Shown: positions 21,861-32,640 of the stretch, piece by piece | Position numbering within the stretch: position 1 is the stretch's first letter | Layout: each line of letters starts with the position of its first letter | DNA from: Globodera rostochiensis | Lineage: Eukaryota; Nematoda; Chromadorea; Rhabditida; Heteroderidae | Direction of reading: 5' to 3' | DNA: 64,000 nt | NCBI GenBank assembly: GCA_018350325.1 | Contig: JAEVLN010000018.1 | Coordinates: 1,182,185-1,246,184, forward strand | Program-made: the position numbers and the translations under genes | The notes under the pieces: generated by a model | Seen by the model: the letters and a program-made list of their open reading frames with translations, nothing else | The model's database searches: none | Told to the model about the DNA's origin: nothing

Positions 21861-22579
21861 TGTGCTTAATCTGAATGTAAAAATGTGCGCGTGGCACATA
21901 TATTGAATGGTATAACACGCAATTGGACGACGCTTCAATTCAACATCTTCCGCGTCATGTAAAATATTCCTGTTAAAATTTACATTTGACCAGAAACGTC
22001 TTAAGTGATTCAAATCGCTCTCAAGAGAACCTTAATACACTCTCGTAATAAAATACACTCTCGTAATAAATCAATATAATAATTTAAAATTATTTATTTG
22101 TTTAAAGCTTAAAAACAAAATATTTCATGACAAAGCAGTGAGTATGCGGATGAAAAATTTTCTGAAAAAATAATTATTCTAATTTTAATTCAATTTTTAA
22201 CCAAGCTCAATTAATAAATTGGTTTTTTATTGCATTAAAATGCTCTGATTTAATTAAAGTGCCATGCTTTTGATAATTAGGGCAAAACTATGTGCTGTGT
22301 TAATATTTTAAATTGTTTCATTATTGTTCTTTAGGTTAATGTTTTTTGGGCGATGGATTTTTCGTCACTTCTTTTGTTTTTTTATTGTTTTATTTTACTC
22401 TTTAAATATTTTAATTTTATAAGCTTTATTCTTAAAAAGTTTTCCAGATTTCGAAAAATTAAAACTAAATTTTTCCGATCGTGATGTGGCGTCTTTCTAA
22501 AATTAATCAAAATTGATGTGTATTGAACTTAATAAGTGATTTTTATCAGATTTTTTAACCGCGGTTTTAGTGGTCATAA
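21861..22579. repeat. AT-rich repeat fragments shared with the 28-62 kb mosaic
   Basis: ATGTGCGCGTGGCACA (about 21890) recurs at 34670, and AATGTTTTTTGGGCGATGGA (22338) recurs at 34853. The related sequence GTGCTGTGTTAATATTTTAA is represented at about 33370, 34807 and 49240. No gene. Confidence 0.7.
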
Positions 22580-22870
22580 CTAGTGTACGGTAAATGGGGT
22601 TTTTCGGTATTCGGTATCGGTATTTCGGTATAATACCGATACCGAAAAAAAACCGAAATCTCACAATTTTTTCGGTATCGGTATTTCGGTAAAATACCGA
22701 TAAAAAATACCGCGGTAATACCGAAAAATACCGCGGTAATACCGAAAAATACCGAAATAACCGTTAACCGCCCGTAACCGCGACCTTTTAAAATTCCATA
22801 ACCGTTAACCGCGGTTAGCCGCGGGTATCCGCGGTTAACCGCGGTTACGGGTAACCGTGAGCATGCCTGG
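22580..22870. repeat. CGGTAT then CGGTTA word island
   Basis: The first half iterates ATACCG/CGGTAT in long inverted runs; the second half (from about 22760) iterates ACCGCGGTTA/TAACCGCGG. It ends CATGCCTGG, which mirrors the GGCATGGTA start of the island at 6957. Confidence 0.75.
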
Positions 22871-22960
22871 ATAAAAAGGCTTTTTCTAGGGGCATTTGGG
22901 GGCGTAGAATCCGAATCTGAGCTCTCTCTCAACCAATCGAACCCCGCAACTTGGAAAATT
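22871..22960 (-). mobile_element. MITE end fragment (TAGAATCCGAATCTGA family)
   Basis: GGGGGCGTAGAATCCGAATC, then ATCGAACCCCG, matches the ends of the elements at 7690-7925 and 8398-8690. Only one end is seen. Confidence 0.5.
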
Positions 22961-23153
22961 TTTTTGTGTTAAAGAATTCTCTTAAAATTTTCAATAATAT
23001 TCCTGGCATTTGTAAATATGTTTCCGATAATATCATTTTATAAATTGTAAATACCAAATAAAAGTTCAAAGTCAAAAAGTGCCTATAAATGTTGGGGAGT
23101 TTTGAGCCGTTTAAATGCCAAATCGGTTTTTTTCCAAATCATTCACTTTTCAT

Positions 23154-24106
23154 TCAAATGCTCCCCAAATTCGAGTTCCCAATTTCCTGAACATTTGCCG
23201 CGGCATTCACTTCCACAGAATCGACAGAATTTGGATGCAATTGCTGTCGTTTAAATTGTTTTTTCCATCTACGCAAAGTGTCTCTTCCAATTTTCAACAT
23301 TTTGGCAATTTCCTCGTCACTAATTTTAGGATTTTTGTCTTTAATTTTATAATAACGTTTCATTAATTCTTTTTGTTCGCTTTGAGAGTGTTTATGTTTT
23401 GGTTCTGTAAAAGAATTTTTAATTAAATAAATATGAATGAAAAATTGGGCTTGAAATACTCACTGGTTTGGCCAAGTTCCCGTTTCCAATTGCCAATTGT
23501 TGCCAAACTGAGGCCCAACTCTTTCGCGACAGTTTTATCAATTTTATTGGGATAAGAGTTTTTAAGCCCGGCCCGCTTTAACTCGGCTTTTCTCTGATCA
23601 AATTTCTCTATTAAATGTTTACGTTCTTCTTTTTTACTGAACATTTTTCCACTTATGCCAAATTCTTTTTTCCATTTATATATTTTTGTGCGATTGACTT
23701 TTAAATGTTTAGCAATTTCTTTCTCAATTTGAATTCTTTCTTTTGCCGAAAATGTTCCTTTTTGCTTAAATTCTTCTTTGATTGCGTGGAATTTTTCGAT
23801 TATTTTACGTTTTCGCTCATTTTCAGCATTATCAAAGTGATCAGGCTCTGTGAGAGGAGCATTCTGATCAGTTGAATTGGGTTCAATTTGTCCAATTTGG
23901 GTGTTCTGTCGGTCGATTTGGTGATGGACATTTTGTCCAAAGTTTGTTGGCGCCGGCGTTTTCAAATCTTCGGCTTCAACTTTGTCCCACCAGCCTTCTC
24001 CGAATATTTCATCAAATGTTTTGAGCTCCAATTTTACGGATTCGGCTTTTTCGAGTGAATTTGTTGCGTAGAATGCCAACAAAATTAAAATCCAAAATTC
24101 TTCCAT
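23154..24106 (-). CDS. Secreted protein with three HTH modules (copy A)
   Basis: Two exons on the minus strand, 24106-23464 and 23404-23154, joined in phase 1, about 297 residues. The start was placed at MEEFWILILLAFYATNS because the tandem paralogue begins at the equivalent MKEFWILIL; the frame also has an upstream ATG at 24157. After the signal peptide come FDEIFGEGWWDK, a polar linker with NST sites (GQIEPNSTDQ), and three homeodomain-like HTH modules: IAKHLKVNRTKIYKWKKEFG, VAKELGLSLATIGNWKRELG and IAKMLKIGRDTLRRWKKQF. The first two share exon 1 and the third has its own exon. The tail VNAAANVQEIG is conserved in the paralogue. Inferred: a secreted DNA-binding protein, possibly acting in a host cell. 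Only homology to DNA-binding folds is visible. Confidence 0.8.
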
Positions 24107-24483
24107 TTTTTGGGCAAAAAGATCTCTGAATTTAGGGGCATTTATATGAAATTCCAATTAATTTTAAATAAACAGAAACGATATGGGTGTCAATTATTTT
24201 TGTGTTTAAGGAATTTCTTTCACAAATTTTCAAAGAATAATAAATTTTCACAAATTTTACAATATTAATAAATATTATTTAGCTGATAAAAAAAATAATT
24301 GAAAGTAATAAAGGCAGCCCACGACTGAAATGGGCTTTTATTCATATAAAATATTGGTGACATTTTGTAAATATTAAGCCTTTTGAACCGGGACCAAATC
24401 AATATTCGTGACATTTCATAAATTTTTTACTTAACCATTTTTATTGTTTTTTTATTATTTTGGGTTTTCTTGTATAGTTTATT

Positions 24484-24519
24484 TTGGAGGTCGTGGGTTC
24501 GAGTCCCACCCGCCGGGGT
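24484..24519 (+). pseudogene. tRNA 3'-half remnant
   Basis: GTGGGTTCGAGTCCCAC forms a perfect T-arm (GTGGG/CCCAC) with a consensus B box, followed by CCGCCGGGG as the 3' acceptor strand. No matching 5' acceptor strand, A box or anticodon arm precedes it; the upstream DNA is T-rich. A truncated tRNA or tRNA-derived repeat tail is most likely. Confidence 0.6.
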
Positions 24520-24669
24520 TACCACTTTTTTCCTATTCTTTACTGTTGCTATTTTAATTAACAATTATGGGTTCTAATGAAATAAATAGAGCCGCTAATT
24601 AATATGGATAAAAAATTTACAAATATCGTAATAAAATATGGATGAAAAATTGTAAAAGATGGACCAAAT

Positions 24670-24837
24670 ATGGGCAAAATTGCAAAATATGGACGAAATA
24701 TGGATAAAAAAATGTTGGCAGAATTTTTAGTCGAGAAAAAGTTTGATAAAACTGTCGCAAAAAAGTTTGGCATAACTGATAGAACAATTTACAATTTAAA
24801 AACTTTGAAGGTCTTTAACTCGTTCCCCAGGCGTCCG
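24670..24837 (+). pseudogene. Solo HTH module, possible exon or fragment
   Basis: The plus-strand frame reads MLAEFLVEKK, then FDKTVAKKFGITDRTIYNLK, matching module 2 of the neighbouring genes (DKTVAKELGLSLATIGNWK). It could end at a weak donor after LKTLK. No signal-peptide exon or partner exons are evident, it is on the opposite strand to the paralogues, and its upstream part is an iterated AATATGGA word repeat. It is probably a shed module or decayed gene. Confidence 0.45.
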
Positions 24838-24872
24838 CAGCAAAATGAATGCCATTTGTGGTAGAAATGTGC

Positions 24873-24894
24873 GGGGGGGGGGGGGGGGAGGGGG
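24873..24894 (+). repeat. Poly-G tract
   Basis: Sixteen consecutive Gs, then A and five Gs, capable of G-quadruplex formation. Its length in an assembly is unreliable. Confidence 0.8.
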
Positions 24895-25109
24895 ATCTAT
24901 CACTATGCCAAGTTTCATCCCGAAACTTCACTGGCATTTGCCAACCTTCGCTTTGTGAGTGTGGAGCATTGTCATTTTTCCAACACAAACACCGGTTACC
25001 CTACTCCCCGCGCGGGTACAGCTCGAAAAGTGTGGGGTAGTCAAAAAAAAGGGCCAAAAAAGGTGGGGTTTTGGCACTTTTGCATCTTTGGCATTGTGTT
25101 TAGACAAAA

Positions 25110-25262
25110 CAGCAAATGCCATTCGATACAGAATGAGTATCCTGTCATGGCTAACGGAGAGCATTTGTTACGAGGACAGAACAGATCCTTTGTTCAAAGG
25201 GGGTGCCGATGAATTTTAATTTGAAACGGAGCATTCCCCCCCTCCCCCCCCCCCCCCCCCAC
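25110..25262 (+). repeat. Direct repeat ending in a C-tract, copy 1
   Basis: AAAGGGGGTGCCGATGAATT, then TGAAACGGAGC and a C-tract (25236-25260), recurs at about 25690-25775 with the same order and orientation. It is likely a mobile-element end. Confidence 0.75.
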
Positions 25263-25374
25263 CTTAACACGATCGGGGTCAGTTCGGCGCAGCCGGTTCA
25301 GCGCGGCCAGTTCGGCACCGCTGGTAATTTGGACATTTTGTCCCGTTATGCACTTTTTAATTGCAAAAGCCTAA

Positions 25375-25440
25375 ATGAGCTTAGCTTAGGCCTAAACCTA
25401 AGCTAGCTTAGGCCTAAGCTTAGTCTTAAGCTTAAAAGCT
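25375..25440. repeat. AGCTTAGGCCTAAGCT palindrome cluster
   Basis: The self-complementary words TTAGGCCTAA and CCTAAGCTTAG are packed within about 65 bp, able to form cruciforms. It is not a tandem TTAGGC telomere array. Confidence 0.7.
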
Positions 25441-25524
25441 GTTCTATTAACGGATAATCGTAAATCATTAAAAATTGCGGCTCCACTGAAATTTTTTTAA
25501 AAATTTTATATGGATGTTTTTTTT

Positions 25525-25600
25525 TCGGCGTTGTAGAATCCGAATCTGACTCCACCTCGACCCATTCGAACACCGGACCCAAATTTGAATAATTTTAGAA
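25525..25600 (-). mobile_element. MITE end fragment
   Basis: GTAGAATCCGAATCTGACTC, then TTCGAACACCGGACCC, matches the arm of the 8398-8690 element. The opposite end is absent. Confidence 0.5.
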
Positions 25601-25689
25601 AATAATTTTTTTTTCAAAATTTTTACCGAAATTTTGCAACTGTTGTCACACAGAATTTTAATAAAGATTCTTCAAGGGTCAAATTTGTT

Positions 25690-25775
25690 TGTGCCGTTAA
25701 GAAACAGAACAAATCCTTTGTCCAAAGGGGGTGCCGATGAATTTGAATTTGAAACGGAGCCTTCCCCCCCCCCTC
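25690..25775 (+). repeat. Direct repeat ending in a C-tract, copy 2
   Basis: The second copy of the 25110-25262 repeat, reading AAAGGGGGTGCCGATGAATT, then GAAACGGAGCC and a shorter C-tract. Confidence 0.75.
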
Positions 25776-25899
25776 CTCCTCGAGAAAAAAATTTAAAAAT
25801 CTTAAAATTGATCAAAAGTTTATGAAAATAAAAAAGGAGCAACGTTCTACTGCTGGACACAATCGAAGAAATAGGAAGAAATTTTTTGGGTTTTTCAAA

Positions 25900-26906
25900 T
25901 CATCGACTCTTCATTAAAATGCTCCCCGAATTCTTGTGCCCTATTTCCTGAACATTTGCCGCGGCATTCTCTTCCACAGAATCGACAGAATTTGGATGGA
26001 ATTGCTTTTTCCATCTATACAATGTGGCACTTCCAATTTTCAACATTTTGGCAATTTCCTCGTCTCTAATTTTAGAATTTTTGTCCTTAATTTTATAATA
26101 ACGTTCCATCAATTTCTTTTGTTCGCTGTGAGGAGATTTATTTGATGCTGTAAAAGAATTTGAATTAAAATAATAAATAAATTAATAAAATCAAAATACT
26201 CACCGGTTTGGCCAAGTTCACTTTTCCAATTAGAAATTGTTACATAATTGAGGCCCAACTCTTTTGCGACAGTTTTATCTAATTCATGATAAGAATTTTT
26301 GAATCCGGCCCGCTTTAACTCGGCTTTTATTTGATCAAATTTTTCTATTAAATGTTTACGTTCTTCTGTTTCATAAAACACTTTTCGACTTAGGCCTAAT
26401 TCTTTTTTCCATTTATATATTTTTTTGCGATTTACTTTTAAATCTTTAGCAATTTTCTCCTCAATTTGAGTCCATTCTTTTTTTGAATATTTTCTTTTTT
26501 GCTTAAATTCTTCTTTCATTGCCTGGAATCTGGCAATAATTTTGCGTTTTCGCTCATCTTCAGCAATATTTTCTTCTTCCATCATTTCGTTCTGTTTGGA
26601 GTGATCAGACTCTGTGAGAGGCGGACGATTCTGATCAGTTGAATTTGGTTCAATTTGTCCAAGCTGATCAGTTGAATTGGGTTCAATTTGTCCAATTTGG
26701 GTGTTCTGTCGGTCGATTTGGTGATGGACATTTTGTCCAAAGTTTGTTGGCGCCGGCGTTTTCAAATATTCGGCTTCACCTTTGTCCCACCAGCCTTCTC
26801 CGAATATTTCATCAAATGTTTTGAGCTCCAATTTTACGGATTCGGCTTTGTCCAGTGAATTTGTTGCAAAGAATGCCACCAAAATTAAAATCCAAAATTC
26901 TTTCAT
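25900..26906 (-). CDS. Secreted protein with three HTH modules (copy B)
   Basis: Two exons on the minus strand, 26906-26204 and 26147-25900, phase-1 junction, about 316 residues. It is a close paralogue of the gene at 23154-24106, with the same signal peptide (MKEFWILILVAFFATNS), FDEIFGEGWWDK segment, linker, three HTH modules (IAKDLKVNRKKIYKWKKELG, VAKELGLNYVTISNWKSELG, IAKMLKIGSATLYRWKKQF) and NVQEIG tail. Differences: GQIEPNSTDQ is tandemly duplicated, an acidic insert (MMEEENIAEDE) precedes module 1, the Lys/Gln-rich linker after module 3 is shorter, and the C-terminus runs a few residues longer. The same orientation and shared flank indicate tandem duplication. Function as for its paralogue. 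Confidence 0.8.
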
Positions 26907-27374
26907 TTATAGGGCAAAAACCTCTGAATTTAGAGAGATTTATGTTTAATTAGAGTTTATTTAATAATTTAAAGGAATATTGATGGAAAAATCTGTTAAT
27001 TTATTTGTCTTAAAGAAATTATGTCAAAATTTTTTAAAATATTATTTACTATATTAATAATTATTATTTAGCTTTAATAAAAAAAAGTAATAATGACAAG
27101 CCACAATTGAAATGGGCTTTATTACATAAATAATAATTATCTCACCCGAATCAATATTCGTGGCATCTCATAAAATGTTTCCTTATAATCATCATTTTAT
27201 ATAAATGGCGAATATGACAAAATGAAAAAACGGGGCATTACATCACCAACAGGGCTGGACGTGATCAAAAAAAAAAAATCTGTTACCTTGATCCGTGGTC
27301 ACGGACCCCCAAAAAGGCCGTGATTTGGTGAAAAAATAAATAAATCGAGAACCCCCAACCTTTTTTTTGTTTGA
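26907..27374. other. Intergenic DNA with a GGTCACGG word island
   Basis: At 27249 CAGGGCTGGACGTGATC begins a hAT-like island with GATCCGTGGTCACGGACC and GGCCGTGATTTGG words. No gene is seen before 27375. Confidence 0.5.
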
Positions 27375-27527
27375 AATCATCTCTGTAAGGCCGAGAAGCG
27401 ATGTCCGGTTAACCAAACGAAGCATACAAATGCATCCGCCAACAAACAAAATGTATGGGGAGCTTTTAAAATTGGACGTCTGAGCGCAGAGAAATCGCTA
27501 AAACATCGAACTGTGGAGGAAGTTTGG
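27375..27527 (+). other. Candidate exon, 51 codons, strong donor
   Basis: An open frame contains CKAEKRCPVNQTKHTNASAN and GAFKIGRLSAEKSLKHRTVE, ending EVW exactly at a consensus donor GTAAGT (27528). GC content and residue mix look coding. There is no start codon in frame and no recognised partner exon downstream. It could be an exon of an undetected plus-strand gene or a relic. Confidence 0.35.
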
Positions 27528-28774
27528 GTAAGTGTTTATTAAGCATATTCCCAGAATGCTTAAGAAACAGCTAACCTGGACATATGTTTTATGTCTTAAA
27601 AAATTAAAAACATTTTGAAGCATTTCGCTTTGGAATTAGGAAAATTTTTCAAAAAAAAATTACATAAGAGTGGAGGATGTCAGGGAAATTTTTTGAACAT
27701 TTTAATGATGATGGAACAAAATGTAAATGTGTGGAAGGGAAATACAAAGCGAATGAACTAAAATTTTGATGAAATTTCTTAACAAAATTGAGTCAAAATT
27801 TCAAAAATTTTTCTCGGCGGCGCTTACCACCCCCTAAAAGTAAAAGAGAATCTCAAAAAAGATGATGATAAAATTGAAGTTAAAGACAATGAGGAAGATA
27901 TTTTTGAATAGTCAAAAACATTTTTTTATCATTAAACATTACAAAAAATAATAATTTCTCCCTTGAAAAGTCCCGGTTAGTCCCGGAACCGGTCCCGATT
28001 AGTCCCGGTCCCGGTTTTTACCAAAAGTCCCGGTGTTCACCCTTGTTTATACCCCCCCACCCCCTTAAAATAGAAAATTTATAAGTCGGGATTGGATTTT
28101 GCTCGCATTTTGTGCGAATTCGGCTTTACCCAGGGGAGGGTCGGCCGCCGAGAATTAGTCCAAAACGAAAATGAAAAATTTCGAGCACTTGTTACGAAAT
28201 TTTGAATAAAACTCGTAAAATGGAACAAAATTTGGTTCAAAAAATTATCACACAAGTATGCTATAAAAGAACAACCAACAGATCCTCTTGAACCTATTAT
28301 TAGGTTTTTTTCGTGTGATTTTTGAATAACTTTGAGAGAATTAAAAAAAAAGCCACTTAAATTAAATTAAAAAGTATTATAATTAAATAAGTATAAAATT
28401 TATACAAATGATTTTTGTTATTTCATTTTTTATTAACAGCAATAAACATAATTGACCGCTTATAAGCTTTAAGAATTCTTGCAATTTAAATTAAAATTAT
28501 TTTTTGATTTCTTAATTAAACGACAATAATTAAATTAATTTGATTTATTATAAGATTCTATGGTGGCCTTCCAATTATGCTAACCGCAGATGCAGTTTCA
28601 GTATCAAAAAATTTAGTTGTTTAATTAAATTTGTTTGATTAATTTATTTTAATTTCCAATCAATTATTTTGCATATTTTCAATCAATTTTTATTAAAACA
28701 TTGATTTTATTTATGATTGAATTCTTACATTTTTATTATTTAGGTACTATTTTTTTTGCTTTTAACTAAAATAG
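27528..28774. other. Repeat-rich intergenic DNA
   Basis: It contains the inverted copy of the 598-665 repeat (about 27772-27836, GCGCTTACCACC end), a TCCCGGT word island (27965-28050) and a copy of the AATTGACCGC/TTATAAGCTTTAAGAATTC block (28450-28485) also found near 31070 and 50280. Confidence 0.6.
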
Positions 28775-29760
28775 GGGCAAAACCTTTTTCAAATAAAAAG
28801 ACTTTTGCCCCTTTTTGCCACTATTTGGGCGTTTTTTGAAAATTTTTTTAAAAAATACAATTAATTTCGATTTTTTCTTGCCAAGATCATTAATCTTTTT
28901 GGAAAATTAAAAAAAATAAAATTCGATTTTTTTTTGTCAAATTCTTCATAGAATTTCTTGCCTTTTTAGGCGCCTATTTTGCAATTTTCTGGCCTAAAAG
29001 TAGCAGCCCTACTGATTGATAATTACCAAGTTTAAAAAGAAGTTTTTAAGGCATTATTGTTATTTTACACACATTTTTTTCACACCTATTTTTGCTTTTG
29101 AACCCAATTTTTATACTTATTTTGGCATTTTTTTCACCTAAGTAAATTTAATTTACAAATTAAATAATTTTTTTTACTGATTTTTTCTTCGTTATTTCTG
29201 GATTCTTTTTTTGATTTGGCGTTTCATTGTCAGTAGGGATGCTACTTTTAGGCTCGAAAAATCACAAAATAAGCGCCTAAATAGGTAAAAAATGTGCCAA
29301 AATAGGCTCCAAAACTCGGGTGCATAATAAAAAATAGGTTCACTGTAAATCAAAACTTTTGCACTTTTTGAACCAATTTCTTTGCTATATTTGTAAAAAT
29401 TTTCAAAAATATTGCACTGACGGTGCCTATCGGCATCGTTTTTAAGTTATAAAATGTATGCTTCAAATAATAGCCAGTCTGTTTAAATTGTTGTGTTTTA
29501 ATTGTTTATTTATGGATATTTATTTTCCAACACAATGTTCAGTTTTTGGTTAATACTCTTGACTTTGTCGTCACTATTGTGAAAGGCCGAGTGGGAGCAT
29601 TTGGGAAACAGCCGGCATTGTAAACAACAAATATTTATTTTCAAGTTATTTTATTTATTTGTTTTTTTAAATGAAGTTCGTTATTTTGCTTGCTTTATAG
29701 TTTGAGTGTAAAATCGCAACTAATAAATATTAAGATCAAATAATAGGTCTTGTTTTAAAA
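28775..29760 (+). repeat. About 0.9-kb direct repeat, copy 2
   Basis: Same sequence and orientation as 20935-21860, with about 7.9-kb offset. The two copies bracket both secreted HTH-module genes. Differences are scattered substitutions and small indels. Confidence 0.9.
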
Positions 29761-30179
29761 ATTTAATAATTATATGCTTAATCTGAATATGACGTTTTTT
29801 CGTTTTGACAAATTTCAAAGCCAAGTTGCAAAGCAGAAGAACATAATCCAATAAGCCACTTGGATTTGTGAGCCCAGTTTTTTGATTTGTTTTTGTTTAA
29901 AACGAGTGCGGCTTTTCGTGCTGGTCGCGACAGCAAGTTTCATACTATGCTTATTATAATACTGACGATATCTCCTTGATCATTCAATTGTTTCAATTCA
30001 AATGAAGCTTGATTTAACTGACGTTATATTTTATGTTATTAGATCCCATATGTTTTTAGGAGGTTGATTTTTTGCTTTTACTGACTAAAATGAAAGAAAT
30101 AAGACGCAAAATCAAAATTTATTGCGTTTTTGTAATTTTATTTCATTGTTACATTTATATTAAATTGTTGTTTTGTTTT

Positions 30180-31380
30180 TATATGATCGCTTTAATTTTT
30201 TTAACCTAATTAATTTTATGTATTCTTTACGAACTTTTTATCTGTTTTGCGGCACTCATTTTACTTCATTTAAAATTTTTCGTCAATTTTTAGAATAACT
30301 TTATATAGTTGAATTTAATCTTTTCTATTTTAATTTGTAAAATAAAAAGGAATTCGGACAAACATACGCGTTCGGGGTACATCTGGTTTGCACCCAGTTT
30401 AGTTGAATGATAATTTTTTCAATCAATTTATTATCGCACGTTCTATTCCAATTCTCAATGCTGTGCTACTCCATAGGAAGTTTTTTATGGGGGTTTTGTG
30501 CACAAAAGGCATTTTTAGAGACAAATTAAATAAGTTGTAAAATTATTTTACATTTTTTTGAATAAAGATTTTGCCTTTTCAAATAAAACGTTTTGCACGA
30601 TGCACTGCTTCTTCATTGAGACGAGTCCTCGGTCAAAACTCCGCAATAGCAACCTTAAAATTATATTAGTCTTTTTAATCAAAATAACTTGCAAGTGCAT
30701 TATTAAAAAAACTTTGTAAATTAAAACTATTTGTTGTTATTATCGCTTTTGTAAACAAATAAAAAGCTTTACCGCGGGATTTATTAAATTTTACGATTTT
30801 TTCATTTAAAATTTGCTTCTTTTTTTTTGGTATTAAAATATATCGGCAATAGCAAAATTTTGCAGCTTGTAAACATGCGCTGGAAATAATTTACTCTTCT
30901 TGGATAATAATATGGTTTTCTTAAAACTTTAATTAAGTGACAAAGAACTTTATAGTTGTTTACTTAACTAATTTTCAAATAATGAAGTTTTAATTGAAAA
31001 AATTATATTTATACAAATGATTTTTGTTTATTTGCATTTTTTATTAACAGGAATAAACATAATTGACCGCGTATAAGCTTTAAGAATTCTTGCAATTTTT
31101 TGATTTAAGAACATTAACAATTGCCCTACATGATTCTAGGAATAATTGGCCACTCAATTATAATGAACGATATGCTATTTATGAGCATTTTAGTAAATAA
31201 TTTAATTTACGATTGTTAAGTCTATACATTGAATTTATTTATGAATGAATGCTTATTTTTATTATTTAGGCAAATTTTTTTTTTGCTTTTAAATAGTGAG
31301 TTTATTGTGTTATTTATAAAAATTTTTGTTTTTATAACATCGAAAATAAAAAGCGTTTTTATGATCTTCTAATTATTTCA
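30180..31380 (+). repeat. Mosaic block R3, copy 1
   Basis: It contains TACGAACTTTTTATCTGTTT, TGCGGCACTCATTTTACTTC, TTGCAGC(T/A)TGTAAACATGCG and AATTGACCGCGTATAAGCTT in the same order as 49625-50580; partial copies are at 36605-36870 and 48670-48800. Confidence 0.8.
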
Positions 31381-31392
31381 TAAGGAAATAAT

Positions 31393-31483
31393 ATAAATCC
31401 ATATTTGGAGTTTTTAGAATAAATCCATATTTGGAGTTTTTAGAATAAATCCATATTTGGAGTTTTTAGAATAAATCCATATT
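31393..31483. repeat. 26-bp tandem repeat, about 3.5 units
   Basis: ATAAATCCATATTTGGAGTT plus TTTAGA is repeated every 26 bp, followed by a degenerate unit. Confidence 0.9.
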
Positions 31484-32089
31484 TTGCTATTGTCCATAAT
31501 AATTTCATATTTTGGCATTTTTCCGAAAATTCTTGAAGAAATTCAATATTTTAAACATTTTTTAAACATTTCTTAAGAAAAAATGCAATAAAATGAAAAT
31601 GTACCCTAAAAACGCAATTAACCGGTAAATTTTGGAAATTCTAAAATTTGAAACTCTTACTTTTATTAGACTAACCAAATCAAAAAAACAAGATGCCATT
31701 CGAAAGCTTTAATGAGATGAATCATTTAGGGAAAAAATCAGTAGTCAATTCTTTTTAAAAATTTCAATAATTTCAAATTTATATTTTTTTAGGGCTGCGA
31801 TTTATATGGACAAAACATTTGCCATATGGCCATAAAATATGGATGAAAAATAGCAAAATATGGATGGGCAAGATTTCCTAATAGAAAATAAGAGCAATAA
31901 ATATTTTTATATGCAAATTAAAGGCATTTCAGAGAAAATTTTGAAATTACTTTGTTTTGTTACAGAATTTTTTGTAGCGTAAAAGGTTTAGATGTTATTT
32001 TTGATTAGATCTTTAGACATTGATAAGTATTTACTTTATAAAAATAATTAAATTTAAAGAAAGTTTAGTATTTTAAGGACATTTATTTT

Positions 32090-32640
32090 ATTTTTAATTA
32101 TGTTGAATGTAATAGCTTGATTAATAATAATACTAACCGTCTTGCAATTAAATTAGGTTAAGATTGTTTAAAGTAATTTAATTAACTTGTATATCATTAC
32201 CAATCCACAACTGCGTTGTAAATCTTCTTGCTTTCAAAATAAATGCCGCATAGGCACACATGTCCACAGTGCGGGTATAAAACTTTGCTGGTACCACCAG
32301 GCAGACGAGACGACACATTCCTCTGTAATATATTTAATTTATTATTATTATTTTTACAATTCCAATGCTTTTTAGCTATTAATTGAATGCTTGTATAACA
32401 AAAATTTTATTCTTATTAATGTTTAAAAAATTTTCTTTCGGCCACATATTATAAGGATTTAAAACATTTTTGACTTTTTATATAGATTCTTTTTTTGTAT
32501 TTTTTAGAAAATTATAGGTGTTTTTAAATGTTACGTTTATTAATTTCTTTTATTTACGCATACATAATTTGCTTTTTATTTTAATTATTTTTATTTATTT
32601 ATTGTATTTGTCATTTTTTACCTTAACTCTCGTTTCAAGT
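32090..32640 (+). repeat. Mosaic block R2, copy 1
   Basis: About 550 bp matching 35680-36240 at an offset of about 3.58 kb, nearly identical through the RING-like exon. This is one of the youngest duplications in the mosaic. Confidence 0.85.
32201..32322 (-). pseudogene. MUL1-like RING exon relic, copy 1 (5-nt insertion)
   Basis: Minus strand between TATTACAG and GTAATG. One frame reads SKVLYPHCGHVCLCGIYF, the second half of a MUL1/MULAN-type RING finger. The upstream CVVC is out of frame because TCGTC is duplicated relative to the second copy at 35780. It cannot encode a complete RING. Confidence 0.55.

Larger units (their letters stand above)
24107..25899. other. Intergenic region between the two HTH paralogues
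   Basis: Upstream of each paralogue lies a shared block just before the ATG (CTAAATTCAGAG then TTTTTGCCC on the minus strand), so the duplication included proximal promoter sequence. The gap also holds a tRNA 3' half, a solo HTH module, long G and C tracts, an 80-bp direct repeat and a TTAGGCCTAA palindrome cluster. A frame at 24959-25219 is open but unrecognised. Confidence 0.6.

Noticed and set aside
25375..25440. Nematode telomere repeat TTAGGC
   Set aside because: TTAGGC occurs only as part of the palindrome TTAGGCCTAA and not as a tandem one-direction array.
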